Notes: generated by a model not told the origin, from the sequence alone. Counted from the stretch's first letter, positions 46,701 to 58,700 are shown. The stretch is DNA of 64,000 nucleotides from Antedon mediterranea (GCF_964355755.1 NC_092672.1:34282501-34346500), one strand, 5' to 3'. Program-made: numbers and translations.

Positions 46701-49700
46701 CTTGCTATGGTATTATAATAGTGTGTTGGATTGATCCACACACAATAACCAGCCTAAAGACCTTATTGCAATTCACTCCTAAGAGTACACTATTCGAAAA
46801 GAGTAGGGGATCGTCTCCCGGTGTGCTGATCTGGTAGGCGCTGCACTGCTGGCTGCCGTTAAGCTTGAGGACAAATATGAATACCTTTACCTTTATATAC
46901 AAAATGTATTGGTTCCAGCTAGAAATGTATCATGTATGTATTCAAATATTTATTTCCTTACATTTGTTTTTGAAGGAAGAGATTTCAAAGCAGAAAAAGA
47001 GTTTAAGGGATTACTTTGTGGAAGGAGAAGGCAAGTCATGCTTGTTGACGTCACTTTATATCCAGTTGCAGAAAGACAGAGAAAGGTTTGTGAATTTGTT
47101 CTGGCCCTTGTAATCCAGTCTTTAATAGTCCGTTCATTAGTTCAATTTGAAATATCCAAAATTGAGATGTATTATCTTTCTTATTTACTAATTTATTTTG
47201 TTCATGTTTTTTCTATATAAAGGCAACCTCTTGAGCATTTATGGGGTGAGAAGTGTATTCATGAAAGTATGATGGGTTTGAAGTTCAGAATATCACCAGA
47301 AGCTTTCTTTCAAGGTAAGCTTTATTTTTTGTTATATTTATTTTATGCATCCTTAAAGAGGGCACCCTTTCCAGTTTTGGCCGGTGGATTAACTGATATT
47401 CAGGAACCCTCAACAAGTAATAATCATAAATATTAAATTAAGAATATCAGAATCGATATATAATAACTATAACTATAATATCAAATAATCAGTGTAAAAA
47501 TATATCAAAAGCTATCTGGCCATGTTATTATCTAGATAATCTACAGTATGTACATTATCTAGATAATCTACATTATGTACATTATCTAGATAATCTACAG
47601 TATGTACATTATCTAGATAATCTACAGTATGTACATTATCTAGATAATCTACAGTATGTACATTATCTAGATAATCTACAGTATGTACATTATCTAGATA
47701 ATCTACAGTATGTACATTATCTAGATAATCTACAGTATGTACATTTTCTAGATAATCTACAGTATGTACCATCTTAGTTCAATTGTTTAGTTCAATTTTG
47801 TTTGTATTTTAGTAAACACAAAGGCAGCTGAAATTTTATATAAAACGATTGCTGATTGGTGCGGTGCTACTAAAAAATCGACAGTATTAGATGTATGTTG
47901 TGGTACTGGGACCATAGGGATATCCATAGCTAAGGTAGGTGGAAAGAAATGAATACAGTTTGAGTTGAACTACTGTTAAACAGAGTCTACACTATCAAAC
48001 TAGTTATCTAGTGTAATGTGACATTTCTAGAAATTCTTTAAGTGTAGACAGAGCTTAAAAAATAGATTCTATTGATGACATTTTAAGTTCGTACACAGTT
48101 TATTTACATGATGTATCTCAAACATGTATTTATCATTTAAAACAATGTATTGTATTGTTTTATTTTAGAATGTTCATCGAGTTATTGGTGTGGAGATGAA
48201 TGAACAAGCTACCCATGATGCAAAGGAAAATGCTAAATTGAATGGTGGGTAAATTCAGTGTTTACTAGTATGACTCTTAGCAACAATATTCTAAAGAATT
48301 TTCATCTTTAAAAACAAGCACGAATGTGCGATACTCGGGGTACAGCAAACGAAGCTGTAATGACGTCATAAGACCGGATGTGACGTCACATACACATCAA
48401 TAACCCCGCTACCAAATACGGCTATACGGTACCATCTTCGAGACGTCATATGGCTGCATCCGATTTGAAATTTAAAAATACGGTTCTATAGCTTTGAGGA
48501 CATGTCCCTGTAGTATATTGATGCCAAATCCCAGCTCAATACTACAACTAATAAGGAGGAGTAGTACTTTATAAATCGCACTTTTTACTCGATAGTGTCC
48601 AGATGGAAGAAGAAGAAGAAGAAGAGGAGAAGATGAGAGAGTACTAGACTCGGGTATCCCGAGTAAAAATTAACCTAGTTGTATTTTTGTATATATCATT
48701 ACAGCTTTTGTGAATTATTTGTTATTTTTCTTTGTTTATTTTGTCCAGGTATTGATAACATTGAGTTTCATTGTGGTAAAGCTGAAGATGTGATGCCTAG
48801 CCTCACTAGTACCTTAGAGAATTGTAAAGATATCATTGCAATAGTTGATCCTCCCAGAGCTGGTTTACGTAAGTTGCTTCATTGTCAAACAGTCTCTCCA
48901 GATGTCCAAATTGAATCTTCATCTCTCCATCTCTTTGTAAACAAGTTATCGTTAATAATTGTCAAACATCTTTGAAAATGAGCTACTAATAGTATCAACA
49001 TTTATCCCCAAACCTTCAGGGAATACATTGAGTTTGTTGGTAAATGTTTTTATTCCATTTGCTTGAAGTGTCTGTTGAATTTGAATATAGGGTCCCTGCC
49101 TAGATTGTTGAATTTGAACATAGGGTCTCTGCCTAGATTGTTGAATTTGAACATAGGGTCCCTGCCTCAATTGTTGAATTTGAACATAGGGTCCCTGCCT
49201 CAATTGTTGAATTTGAACATAGGGTCCCTGCCTAGATTGTTGAATTTGAACATAGGGTCCCTGCCTCAATTGTTGAATTTGAACATAGGGTCCCTGCCTC
49301 AATTGTTGAATTTGAACATAGGGTCCCTGCCTCAATTGTTGAATTTGAACATAGGGTCCCTGCCTAGATTGTTGAATTTGAACATTGGGTCCCTGCCTCA
49401 ATTGTTGAATTTGTACATAGGGTCCCTGCCTCAATTGTTGAATTTGAACATAGGGTCCCTGCCTCAATTGTTGAATTTGAATATAGGGTCCCTGCCTCAA
49501 TTGTTGAATTTGTACATAGGGTCCCTGCCTAGATTGTTGAATTTGAATATAGGGTCCCTGCCTCAATTGTTGAATTTGTACATAGGGTCCCTGCCTCAAT
49601 TGTTGAATTTGAACATAGGGTCCCTGCCTCAATTGTTGAATTTGAATATAGGGTCCCTGCCTAGATTGTTGAATTTGAACATTGGGTCCCTGCCTCAATT

Positions 49701-51955
49701 GTTGAATTTGTACATAGGGTCCCTGCCTCAATTGTTGAATTTGAACATAGGGTCCCTGCCTAGATTGTTGAATTTGAATATAGGGTCCCTGCCTCAATTG
49801 TTGAATTTGTACATAGGGTCCCTGCCTCAATTGTTGAATTTGAACATAGGGTCCCTGCCTCAATTGTTGAATTTGAATATAGGGTCCCTGCCTAGATTGT
49901 TGAATTTGAACATTGGGTCCCTGCCTCAATTGTTGAATTTGTACATAGGGTCCCTGCCTAGATTGTTGAATTTGAACATAGGGTCCCTGCCTCAATTGTT
50001 GAATTTGTACATAGGGTCCCTGCCTAGATTGTTGAATTTGAATATAGGGTCCCTGCCTCAATTGTTGAATTTGTACATAGGGTCCCTGCCTCAATTGTTG
50101 AATTTGAACATAGGGTCCCTGCCTCAATTGTTGAATTTGAATATAGGGTCCCTGCCTAGATTGTTGAATTTGAACATTGGGTCCCTGCCTCAATTGTTGA
50201 ATTTGTACATAGGGTCCCTGCCTCAATTGTTGAATTTGAACATAGGGTCCCTGCCTAGATTGTTGAATTTGAACATTGGGTCCCTGCCTCAATTGTTGAA
50301 TTTGTACATAGGGTCCCTGCCTCAATTGTTGAATTTGAACATAGGGTCCCTGCCTAGATTGTTGAATTTGAACATTGGGTCCCTGCCTCAATTGTTGAAT
50401 TTGAACATAGGGTCCCTGCCTAGATTGTTGAATTTGAACATAGGGTCCCTGCCTCAATTGTTGAATTTGAACATAGGGTCCCTGCCTAGATTGTTGAATT
50501 TGAACATTGGGTCCCTGCCTCAATTGTTGAATTTGTACATAGGGTCCCTGCCTCAATTGTTGAAGTTGAACATAGGGTCTCTGCCTCAATTGTTGAATTT
50601 GAACATAGGGTCTCTGCCTCAATTGTTGAATTTGAACATAGGGTCCCTGCCTCAATTGTTGAATTTGTACATAGGGTCCCTGCCTCAATTGTTGAATTTG
50701 AACATAGGGTCCCTGCCTCAATTGTTGAATTTGTACATAGGGTCCCTGCCTCAATTGTTGAATTTGAACATAGGGTCTCTGCCTCAATTGTTGAATTTGA
50801 TCATAGGGTATCTGCCTCAATTGTTTAATTTGAACATAGGGTCTCTGCCTCAATTGTTGAATTTGAACATAGGGTTCATGCCTCAATTGTTGAATTTGAA
50901 CATAGGGTATCTGCCTCAATTGTTGAATTTGAACATAGGGTCTCTGCCTCAATTGTTGAATTTGAACATAGGGTCCCTGCCTCAATTGTTGAATTTGTAC
51001 ATAGGGTCCCTGCCTCAATTGTTGAATTTGAACATAGGGTCTCTGCCTCAATTGTTGAATTTGATCATAGGGTATCTGCCTCAATTGTTTAATTTGAACA
51101 TAGGGTCTCTGCCTCAATTGTTGAATTTGAACATAGGGTCCCTGCCTCAATTGTTGAATTTGAACATAGGGTATCTGCCTCAATTGTTGAATTTGAACAT
51201 AGGGTCCCTGCCTCAATTGTTGAATTTGAACATAGGGTCCCTGCCTCAATTGTTGAATTTGAACATAGGGTCCCTGCCTCAATTGTTGAATTTGAACATA
51301 GGGTCCCTGCCTCAATTGTTGAATTTGAACATAGGGTCTCTGCCTCAATTGTTGAATTTGAACATAGGGTCTCTGCCTCAATTGTTGAATATGCCTTTTA
51401 TTTGTTCTTGATCCAGATAAGAAAGTGATTGAATCAATAAGAAGATGTGCATACTTAGAGAAGCTTGTCTACGTGTCATGCAACCCGAATATTGCTATTG
51501 GAAACTTTGTAGAGTAAGTACTATTTTGTCGAATGTTGCTTGCCATACTTTTTATCAATTTAAATATTGAATAAAAGCATACTCGGAAGAAGTACAGTTA
51601 AGTATGTATTTTACTCATTTTGATTGTGGGTATACTGTGTGATTTACTTGAGTTTTTTTACGATTAATTTGATTAAATAATTTTTTTTTTTAATTTCAGT
51701 TTATGTAGGCGAATATCCATCAAGAGTAAAGGAGTTCCGTTCCGTCTTGTGAAAGCGGTTCCCGTTGACCTCTTCCCGCACACCCCTCATTGCGAACTTC
51801 TTATGTTATTTGAGCGCACTCTATGCAACGCGAAAGATGACCAGGCTAGTGAAGATAATGTGAAAGAAGAAAATGTAGAGACATCTGAGATGGCGGATGA
51901 TGACGATGATGTGGGTACAGATAAAACTGTAGAGGAATCGGATGCAATATCTTAA
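40736..51955 (+). CDS. TRMT2A: tRNA (uracil-5-)-methyltransferase homolog A
   Basis: Makes m5U54 in the T loop of cytosolic tRNA using S-adenosylmethionine. Exons are 40736-41002, 41486-41574, 42032-42107, 42627-42739, 43181-43330, 45075-45123, 45344-45443, 46258-46475, 46976-47085, 47223-47314, 47813-47934, 48169-48244, 48749-48868, 51417-51513 and 51700-51955. All are in phase, giving 644 residues (human 625). An acidic N-terminus is followed by an RRM ([14 protein letters not shown]1-like ATYAFVTF), a TRAM/central region ([11 protein letters not shown]) and the Rossmann methyltransferase. That domain shows SAM loop [10 protein letters not shown] (448-457), DPPRAGL (521-527), nucleophile Cys549 in SCNP and base Glu592 in [10 protein letters not shown]. 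The C-terminus is strongly acidic. ATGs at 40736 and 40742 are both in frame. Introns carry several MITEs, nested transposons and three minisatellites. Confidence 0.97.
41031..41201. mobile_element. Palindromic MITE, family B (copy j)
   Basis: Full length, 28 bp downstream of the TRMT2A exon 1 donor. The ends are 'ttaaatctctgtctacacta' and 'gatagtgtagacaaagctta'. Confidence 0.85.
41596..41803. mobile_element. TTAA-ended MITE, family D
   Basis: The ends TTAAAGGCCAACTTGGACA and TGTCTGAGTTGGTTTTAA are inverted repeats that continue inward with 'tcgtacgac'. The element is 208 bp in TRMT2A intron 2, with no coding content and no second copy in the window. Confidence 0.75.
42271..42460. mobile_element. 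Palindromic MITE, family B (copy k, rearranged centre)
   Basis: Both ends are present. About 60 bp of AT-rich sequence at 42352-42415 replaces or interrupts the normal centre. Confidence 0.8.
42938..43119. mobile_element. Palindromic MITE, family B (copy l)
   Basis: Full length and TTAA-bounded (cTTAAGCTCTG ... CAGAGCTTAAa). The centre carries the 'catatttgggcatatcacta' unit more than once. Confidence 0.9.
43393..43554. mobile_element. Palindromic MITE, family B (copy m, left end decayed)
   Basis: The left arm is degenerate ('aacctgtatcaaacgttata'). The core and right end 'gatagtgtagacagagcttt' are intact. Confidence 0.8.
43594..45045. mobile_element. Harbinger-like inverted-repeat element with nested insertion
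   Basis: The ends GGCCAAATAAAAAAACATAC and its inverse (GTATATTTTTTTATTTGGCC) continue inward as 'ttgttaagcgtca' on both sides, about 33 bp in all. Each end is flanked by TAA, which fits the 3-bp TWA target duplication of PIF/Harbinger elements. An inverted copy of the 'CTAGCAAA' element is nested inside. No transposase frame is visible. It lies in TRMT2A intron 5. Confidence 0.75.
43727..44935 (-). mobile_element. 'CTAGCAAA' inverted-repeat element, copy 2 (nested, truncated)
   Basis: An inverse copy of 4165-5490. It starts GGGCTCGAAATTCACGCTAG and ends near 'aaaaaaagtggggcaaaacg', which corresponds to about position 4455 of copy 1, so the far end is missing. Internal differences include extra 'ggcggccgaaatga' repeats near 44350-44460. 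Confidence 0.75.
45496..45730. repeat. 37-bp minisatellite in TRMT2A intron 7
   Basis: About 6 tandem units of 'ctgtaacatgaatcagtgga' + 'gtggccgacagccatct', with 'gtcag/gtccg' variants. It begins about 55 bp after the exon ending at 45443. Confidence 0.9.
45919..46170 (+). mobile_element. tRNA-derived SINE, family 3 copy B
   Basis: A tRNA-like head with B box GGGTTCGATGCC is followed by 'gttctggtggtgcatgg' and 'agtcttcttgaataagg', then 'ccataggtccagtgtacac'. This copy shows the longest body of the three. It lies in TRMT2A intron 7. Confidence 0.7.
46557..46688. mobile_element. Palindromic MITE, family B (copy n)
   Basis: Both ends are present, with the centre shortened. It is surrounded by two copies of 'ggttaggcctag' / 'gcctagcttgctatgg', suggesting a small local duplication at the site. 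Confidence 0.8.
47526..47770. repeat. 27-bp minisatellite with palindromic unit, TRMT2A intron 10
   Basis: About nine units of 'ttatctagataatctacagt' + 'atgtaca'. Each contains the perfect palindrome TTATCTAGATAA. It ends about 43 bp before the exon at 47813. Confidence 0.9.
47976..48059. mobile_element. Palindromic MITE, family B (copy o, deletion derivative)
   Basis: Only about 84 bp remain. Both ends ('cagagtctacactatcaaac', 'gtgtagacagagcttaaa') flank a collapsed centre. Confidence 0.75.
48300..48668. other. Repeat-like insert of higher G+C in TRMT2A intron 12
   Basis: Contains two 'gacgtca' motifs, 'gatactcgggg' near the left, and '(gaa)n' followed by 'gactcgggtatcccgagt' at the right. 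The composition differs from the rest of the intron and the boundaries look element-like, but I cannot name a family and saw no second copy. Confidence 0.35.
49073..51389. repeat. 33-bp minisatellite, about 70 units, TRMT2A intron 13
   Basis: The unit is 'attgttgaatttgaacatag' + 'ggtccctgcctca'. Variants alternate at two places (caattg/agattg; aacata, tacata, aatata, aacatt), giving multi-unit patterns. A block around 50731-50845 recurs exactly eight units (264 bp) later around 50996-51110. The array stops about 28 bp before the exon at 51417. Because 33 is divisible by three, frames of about 780-810 codons are open on both strands; neither is a gene. Confidence 0.95.
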
Positions 51956-52047
51956 GATACTGAACGGAATGCAATCTCAGTAAACAATAAGTCTACACAT
52001 AGTGGATGGGCTTTTAATTAAACCTAATTTAAATAGAAAATGTGTAC

Positions 52048-52681
52048 TTAAAGCCCCATTCCCTACGTTTTTTAGATCTAATTTAAGATCACAAACTATA
52101 TTTAATGTAAAAATAATACTATATGGTCCTATTTCGATAACTTTTTTCGTCTTTAAAACGGTTAAAAATGTGAAAAATAAGTCGATTCTAATAATTATAG
52201 CGGCCCGCTATAAATCCCAAAATGCATTGCGCGCGGATTGATATTTTTGTTTTTCGCCTGTAATTCGCCCACTTTTCGATCGATAGTGAGGCCAAAACAA
52301 ATGGAAGACTCCTAACTTTTCAGCGAAAATACCGGGTTTTCCCCAATTTGTATCAACGGAGTCTGGCAAAAATAGAAAGACAATTAATGCAGCAACTATA
52401 CAACGTCAGGCTAGGTATATAGCTCGCGTACGATGTTCGTACGTTACCGATGTTTACCAGCTAGGCCTACAAAACTAAGCCTAGCTAGGCTAGGCCTAAG
52501 ACCGTCCACGAGAGTCGATCGCTGCGAGCTACTTAGGTAGTGCATTGTTTCTCACTTTTTATCATAATTTACCATAAAACGTACATTTAAGACAAGGAAT
52601 GACATGGTTTAATGTTTTTAAAGTGATATATATGTATTATTTTCCAAAAAACGTCCAAAATTGCAGGGAAGGGGTCTTTAA
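52048..52681 (-). mobile_element. TTAA-ended MITE, family A copy 3
   Basis: Inverted relative to copies 1 and 2: TTAAAGCCCCATTCCCTACG on the left, GGGAAGGGGTCTTTAA on the right. It lies about 90 bp past the TRMT2A stop codon and could be part of its 3' UTR. Confidence 0.85.
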
Positions 52682-52977
52682 GTAATTTGATATGCTATAC
52701 AATATTAGATTTGGAACACTATAATTTAAATATTCCTTTAAGTTCTTACAGTGAACGAGAAACTTCTGCAGTGGTATGACAGTAGCATTTAATGCCCTTC
52801 CAAACAAAAATTAAACTGAATATGAAAAATGTTCATTTTAAAAAAGACACTATAAACTGAACTAACTACACAACTGATTTTATAATATTTTCTGATAGTT
52901 AAACCAAAGATAATAAAAGGAGAAGATACAACAGTTCCGTTGGCGGCGTAAACCACATCCGGGTTACTATTTGCCTA

Positions 52978-53032
52978 CGCCTGAAGGTGGCGCACTTCTT
53001 TTTTGCTAGAAGAAGTGCGCCACCTTCAGGCG
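52978..53032. repeat. Perfect 23-bp hairpin
   Basis: The arms CGCCTGAAGGTGGCGCACTT+CTT (52978-53000) and its exact inverse (53010-53032) are separated by the 9-nt loop TTTTGCTAG. Confidence 0.9.
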
Positions 53033-55260
53033 TGGGTAAGGTAAAACTATCTATAAAAATGCAAACGATGATTATTTATCAAAATGATTATCAAAATATT
53101 AATAATATCAAAATTAGTAGAGCACAGACGCGAGAACACATCAGATCATCACGATCCATCCAAACGTGGAATTAGACGGGAACCATATCTAGAGCCCGCC
53201 GTCGTTCGGCTGCTGGATTCTTACGCGTCCATATAAGAGCACGTCCGCGTTTCCTATCCTTCTATATATAACAGCGCGTACTGTTGATTCTTTACCTATT
53301 TATATTCTTTGGTTAAACACATTATGCTTTTAAATCTTTTAAATAAAAAGAATAATTATGACTTGATTAAAATTGAAATACTTTTAAAGAATATATTAAT
53401 TAGGAATAGTTATACAAGTAGCCCTATCAATAAAATTAACAGTGTGGAAAACTTTTGTTTTTGTTTTGTCTGCTATCTGAAACGGAGCTTTTAATTATTG
53501 AATGAACATTCATTTGTTATTTATATTAAAGACGTCAAAAAATTCTAAATAACGTTTACGGTAAATGCACTTAAATTTATTATTGAATTTTCTATTACTG
53601 TATTGTCTGTAATTACTTCTTTTTGATGTGGAACCAAAAAAAGATAATTAATTTAATCTTATATAAGATTGGTAGTCGCGGTTACAGTCGTCGTACGTAA
53701 TTTCAATTACTATTTTCTGGTGTCTGGTAATATGAGTCTATGTATTACGGAAACGTATCCCTTCTTCGATTGCGACACACACCACCTTTTTCGTCGAACC
53801 ACCGGGACTAAATCGAATTTGTCCCCGGTACACGTCACGCTTAGAACAGGTTGCACTGATTTGTCATTGCTAGCCTAGCTTATTCCATATTGCCGCTTTT
53901 GAACTGGATGCCGTGTGCTGATTTCTATGGCTGGCCCTAAATAATTGCTGAATAATAAGTGTAAGTAGTAACAAATATATGTAGAAAGTGTAAATGAATG
54001 GTTGCGAATGATGAGATATCACACGCCGAATAAAATTTAAAAAAAAAGGCTAGGCCTAGGCCTAGCCTAGGCCTACTAATATAAGCCTAGCCCGCTAGTA
54101 GTAGGCTCTACAGTTATTTAGTAGTAGGCAATCAACAGCTGTTTCCGGCTTTGGATAGGTAGGATTTTGCCTGTCATCAGGCCTAGGCTAGAAGTAAGTA
54201 TCAGCTGGCGTTAATTAAGTCTGTACTGTGTTATGTTGATAATTATGTTGCATGCTAGCCTATTCACTCACCCATGGGCCATATTTATATGAATGCCATA
54301 ATAATATCGGAATAATTTAATTATACAAATATCTAAATAAATATGTATTCGTATTCGTAATCTTATTCTTAAATTTTATTTGATATTTCTATTTTCCCAT
54401 TTTGGTATTTTTTTTATAGAAGTGGTAATTGTTGTTTGTTTGTATTCGCCATAATGTGTACTGTTTAGTGTTATGCACAATTAAAATTTTTTTTTTTTGC
54501 GGAATTTGAGTCCAAATAATTGATTGAAATTGCCATCCACCAAATTGCCACCCACCATCTCTCTCATTTATCATAAAAAATTGATAATTACGTTGCAAGC
54601 ACCTTCTGTCATTGAATTGAATTTCTAGGTCATTTTATTTACTTTGTATATTTGAATAGCTGGGTTTCAGATTGCCATTTGATTTGATAAAATGTCTATC
54701 TGCGTAATTCAAACAGAGCCGTCTAGCAATGTAACAAAATTAATGTAATGTTAAGAATCTTCTCTAATAGTACACACAGAGGACACAGTCTCCATCCCAA
54801 TTTGATTTTCAATATAGATTTATTTTTGGAGCAGCTACAGTAAGAAACTGAGACTTTTGATTCTTATTATAGAATGAGCGCCATCTCTGTCTTAAAAACA
54901 CTTAAATATGGTGTGCCAAACAGTCAACTATGTCGTACTCTTATTTAAAGTCCTTTATTTTTTAATAAATGACAGCTTTGCGCACCATACAGAACTGTAC
55001 CAATTATTGTAGTCTGATTTAAATACTATTTTTATCACTGTCTCAATCTTGTTCAGTTAATTATGAATGTTGCACAATTATGATGTTTATTCAACGTGAA
55101 TCACCCACTGCAGATAATATTGACTGGTTGACTTTTTGTTATGATTATCTGGTGGTATTAATAATACAGAATAATATTACAATATTCATTAGGGACCATG
55201 TCAACATTTTAAACTAGATCTACAGTACTTGTATTCTACCTAGGAGTCATCATTGTCTTG

Positions 55261-55412
55261 TTAAAGCTCTGTCTACACTACCAAACTAGTCTGACAAAAG
55301 TGTGACGTGGCTAAATATGGTAGTGATTATGGTAATGATATGACATCATTGTCCATATATGGGCACATCACATTTTTTTCACATAAAATTTGATAGTGTA
55401 CACAGAGTTTAA
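55261..55412. mobile_element. Palindromic MITE, family B (copy p)
   Basis: Full length with TTAA at the left and TTTAA at the right (ttaaagctctgtctacacta ... gtgtacacagagtttaa). Confidence 0.85.
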
Positions 55413-55577
55413 GGTTTGGTAAGGTTTGAAACATGAGGTTTAGAATGAACCACATATTGAAATTCTACAGGTAGAATAGAACTTGTATCTTCTGCTATTA
55501 AGTTTCACTTGATAAGCAGAAACAGTTTAAAGTTTAAACCATGGAACTAAGTTTCCTGGACCCTGGGTATCCTTGGA

Positions 55578-55691
55578 TGCCCAAATATGGTAGTGATATT
55601 CCCAAATATGGTAGTGATATGACACCATTGTCCATATATGGACACATCACATTTTTTGTCACATAAAGTTTGATAGTGTAGATAGAGTTTT
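55578..55691. mobile_element. Palindromic MITE, family B (copy q, left end missing)
   Basis: The core 'ccaaatatggtagtgatatg' and the right arm 'aagtttgatagtgtagatag' remain. Confidence 0.75.
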
Positions 55692-55783
55692 ACAGTATGA
55701 GTGTATTAATCGTCTAAATATATTAGAAATTTTCCTTGAAATGTTACCGGTTTTTTTTGCAGGAAAACTATAAAAAGAAGACA

Positions 55784-58700
55784 ATGTCTGATAAAAGCAG
55801 TTCTTCTGGAAGTGACCTATTTACAGGTTGGCTATATAAATGGACAAACTATCTAAAAGGATATCAAAGAAGATGGTTTAGCCTCTCAGATGGAAGACTA
55901 TCATACTACAGGTATACTAACTGTTTACTTAACCAGTTTTAAAATCACCTATAAGCAATCACTAATTAACTACATTTCCTAATTTATCCTTTTTTAATTA
56001 ATCTTGTATTAGTTAGTTTTAATATTTATGACATAATTATTTGATAACATTCAATTTTATTATATTTTTGTTTCTTTTTAATTTTTTTTTGGTCAATATT
56101 TATTAGTAAGTTATCAGTTTAGCGCCTTGAGCACTTTTAGTGGATAGGTGTACTATATAAATTATTATATTATAGTATATTATAGTTTCCGTGTCATGTG
56201 GACAACTGCTTAAAGTAATTTTTACTTATTTTGATCTCCTTTCACACATTGTCTTCTTTTCCCCCCTTTTTTTAAAGATATAAATATCTGTTCTTTTTGT
56301 TTAATGTGTGGAAAATAAATAAATGAAACAAACAAACAAACTTAATATTCATAATGGGCCAAGTAAATGGTAATAATCCCACCAGAGTGAGAGAATTCAT
56401 TCTTAAGCTCTGTCTACACTGTCGACTTTATTATGTTGTGACAAAATAATGTGATGTGCCCATGTATGGACATGATGATGTCACTACCATATTTTTGCAT
56501 AAGAGTTAAGACAAGAACAGTCCTCATAAATCATTCATTATTTCAAAGAAGACATTTCTAGTTAATGCTAAAAATGATTGATTATAATATACTGTAATAA
56601 ATCTACATTTTACTAGTTCAGTATTTCTAATGGCCGCAGGAAATAATAGATTATCAATTATATAAATTTTTATTCAATTATTTTTTAAAGTATTTGAAAC
56701 GGATCAATTTTTAATAAAAAATTAAAAGCACTCAATCACTTATTGTCATTTAAAAAAATAATCAGCAACAACAATTCCGATTCCAATTATTTAACTAATT
56801 GTTAATGTTAGAGTTTATACTGAATTGTTTTCATTTCAAGGCGCAGATTATTATTATTAACGATTATTGACACAAAATATAATCGATAAAACATTTACCG
56901 TAAAAGCCGATTGCCAAACAGGTTTTTTTTGGTTAAATTTAACTGTTTTTTTGTCTTTTATAACCATTATTTTTACCGTATCCCATTTTTTATGCGGAAG
57001 TGAATTAACTTAATATCAAAACTATGCAGAATGGCCTATTGAAAGTGTTGATACATCTTTATTTTTTTTTGTTTTGCGTCGAAGTAAATCTTCAAGGAAG
57101 TCTAGTTTCTTTGTTTTTGATTAAAAAAGCATTCTATAAATATCTTTATGGTGAAATGAAGATGATGTGAATGGAATATATTTCCATGTAATATTGATTA
57201 TTGATATGAACATGTGCTGTACTAAAATAAATTATGTTAAAATTAAAACCTTGAATAATACAAGGTACTGTATCAAATAAACAGTATTGTTAAGAGTGAA
57301 CTGTTAATGAGAAAAATATTATGATTAATATTAAATTATTACTATTTTTATTAATATTATGGTTCTTGTTTTAGAACGAGTCTTCTCTGATAAGGACTAT
57401 AAACCGTAGGTCCAGTGTACACATCTAGTTCATGTGCATTTTAAAGAACCTAGTACATCTTTCGTGATGAGTAGGAAGTTACCCGGTGTACTAGTTCACA
57501 CACAGCCACTGTCACAAACTCATAATAGTGCTATACACTGGGCCTCCTGAGAGAACAGTCTTTGACTGAAGAGGCTACCCAGTATACAGTAAAGAATAAG
57601 TGCTAAAAAAATAATAATAATTATAATACAGTAGATACAGTATATTAAACATTGTTCGTTTCTTCAATACTAATAATTGAATAATATTTCTACAGTTATC
57701 AGTTATCAATAGGCAGCACTTGCCAGCTTTATACTATGACGTTATCCAAATTCCTTCACTTGCACTGATGAAGGGCTAGTGTTGCTCGAAAGCTCTGCTA
57801 ACTTTTCTGGCTGTTTTACTTCTCGTTTTGATTTAGCTTTTCACTTTTATTTTGTATCTCCATTGAGATCCAGCCACTGATGATACCCACAGCATTGTCA
57901 TTTTTTCAGTAATTTGCCTTTGGATTTATATATAATAACACACAAAGAACAACAGAACAAACATTCCCAAAGATGGCTAGTTAGAAGTAGGACTCATTTT
58001 ATAATACCATTCTATTATCTACACATTCAATATTTTTTAATGAAAATGTTGGCTGGTAAAATGTATCAATTCCATTAAAAAAAGGTTGGTTATCAATATC
58101 ACATTATAATACAGAGAATGTTAGTACATTATCAAAAGCAAGAATATTATATTATTTTATTGATAGTAGTTAAATTCATATTTAATGTTTATGGCTTTTT
58201 ATGGCAATTTACGTACTGTATAGTAAAAAAAATAATTTATTGTAATGTTTTTTTTTAAAGGCTTATGTTTGATATTCCTTTGGTTGGTCAATAAAAACCG
58301 CATTATAATAAGTTCTATTGTCAATTATTTTTATATTACAGAACGCAAGCAGAAGTTGCTCATACATGTCGTGGTACCATTAATCTAGCAGGTGCTTATA
58401 TCGACACGGAAGATTCATGTAATTTTGTAATCTCTAGCGGAACACAGACATTTCATTTGAAAGCCGGCTCAGAGGTAGAGAGGCAGAAATGGGTGACTGC
58501 GTTAGAACTAGCAAAAGCCAAGGCCATTCGTATGACTGAAGAATTCTCAGGTAGCTTTTTATATCTTTTATTGAAATTTTTTTTAATATAACATAATCAT
58601 CATGTTATTCTGTTATTTATTAATTTAATTCTTTGTTGTTTAGGTATGGCCCCTTCTCATCGCCTAGCAAAACCTTAGGAGGTTTGGGGTGGGGGGACAG

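Larger units (their letters stand above)
51956..55762. other. TRMT2A 3' flank and OSBP upstream region
   Basis: Contains an inverted family A MITE (52048-52681), a perfect 23-bp hairpin (52978-53032), G+C-richer blocks around 52930-53270 and 53660-53880, a 'cctaggcctag' cluster near 54048-54080, and two family B MITEs (55261-55412 and 55578-55691). The first visible OSBP coding exon starts with a clear acceptor (ending 55762), so an OSBP 5' UTR exon and promoter should lie upstream, perhaps here. I could not pin it. Confidence 0.5.

Noticed and set aside
48952-51411. Open frames of 809 codons (- strand) and 782 codons (+ strand) with an 11-residue repeat
   Set aside because: They arise from a 33-bp tandem repeat whose period is a multiple of three, open on both strands, inside a well-defined TRMT2A intron.
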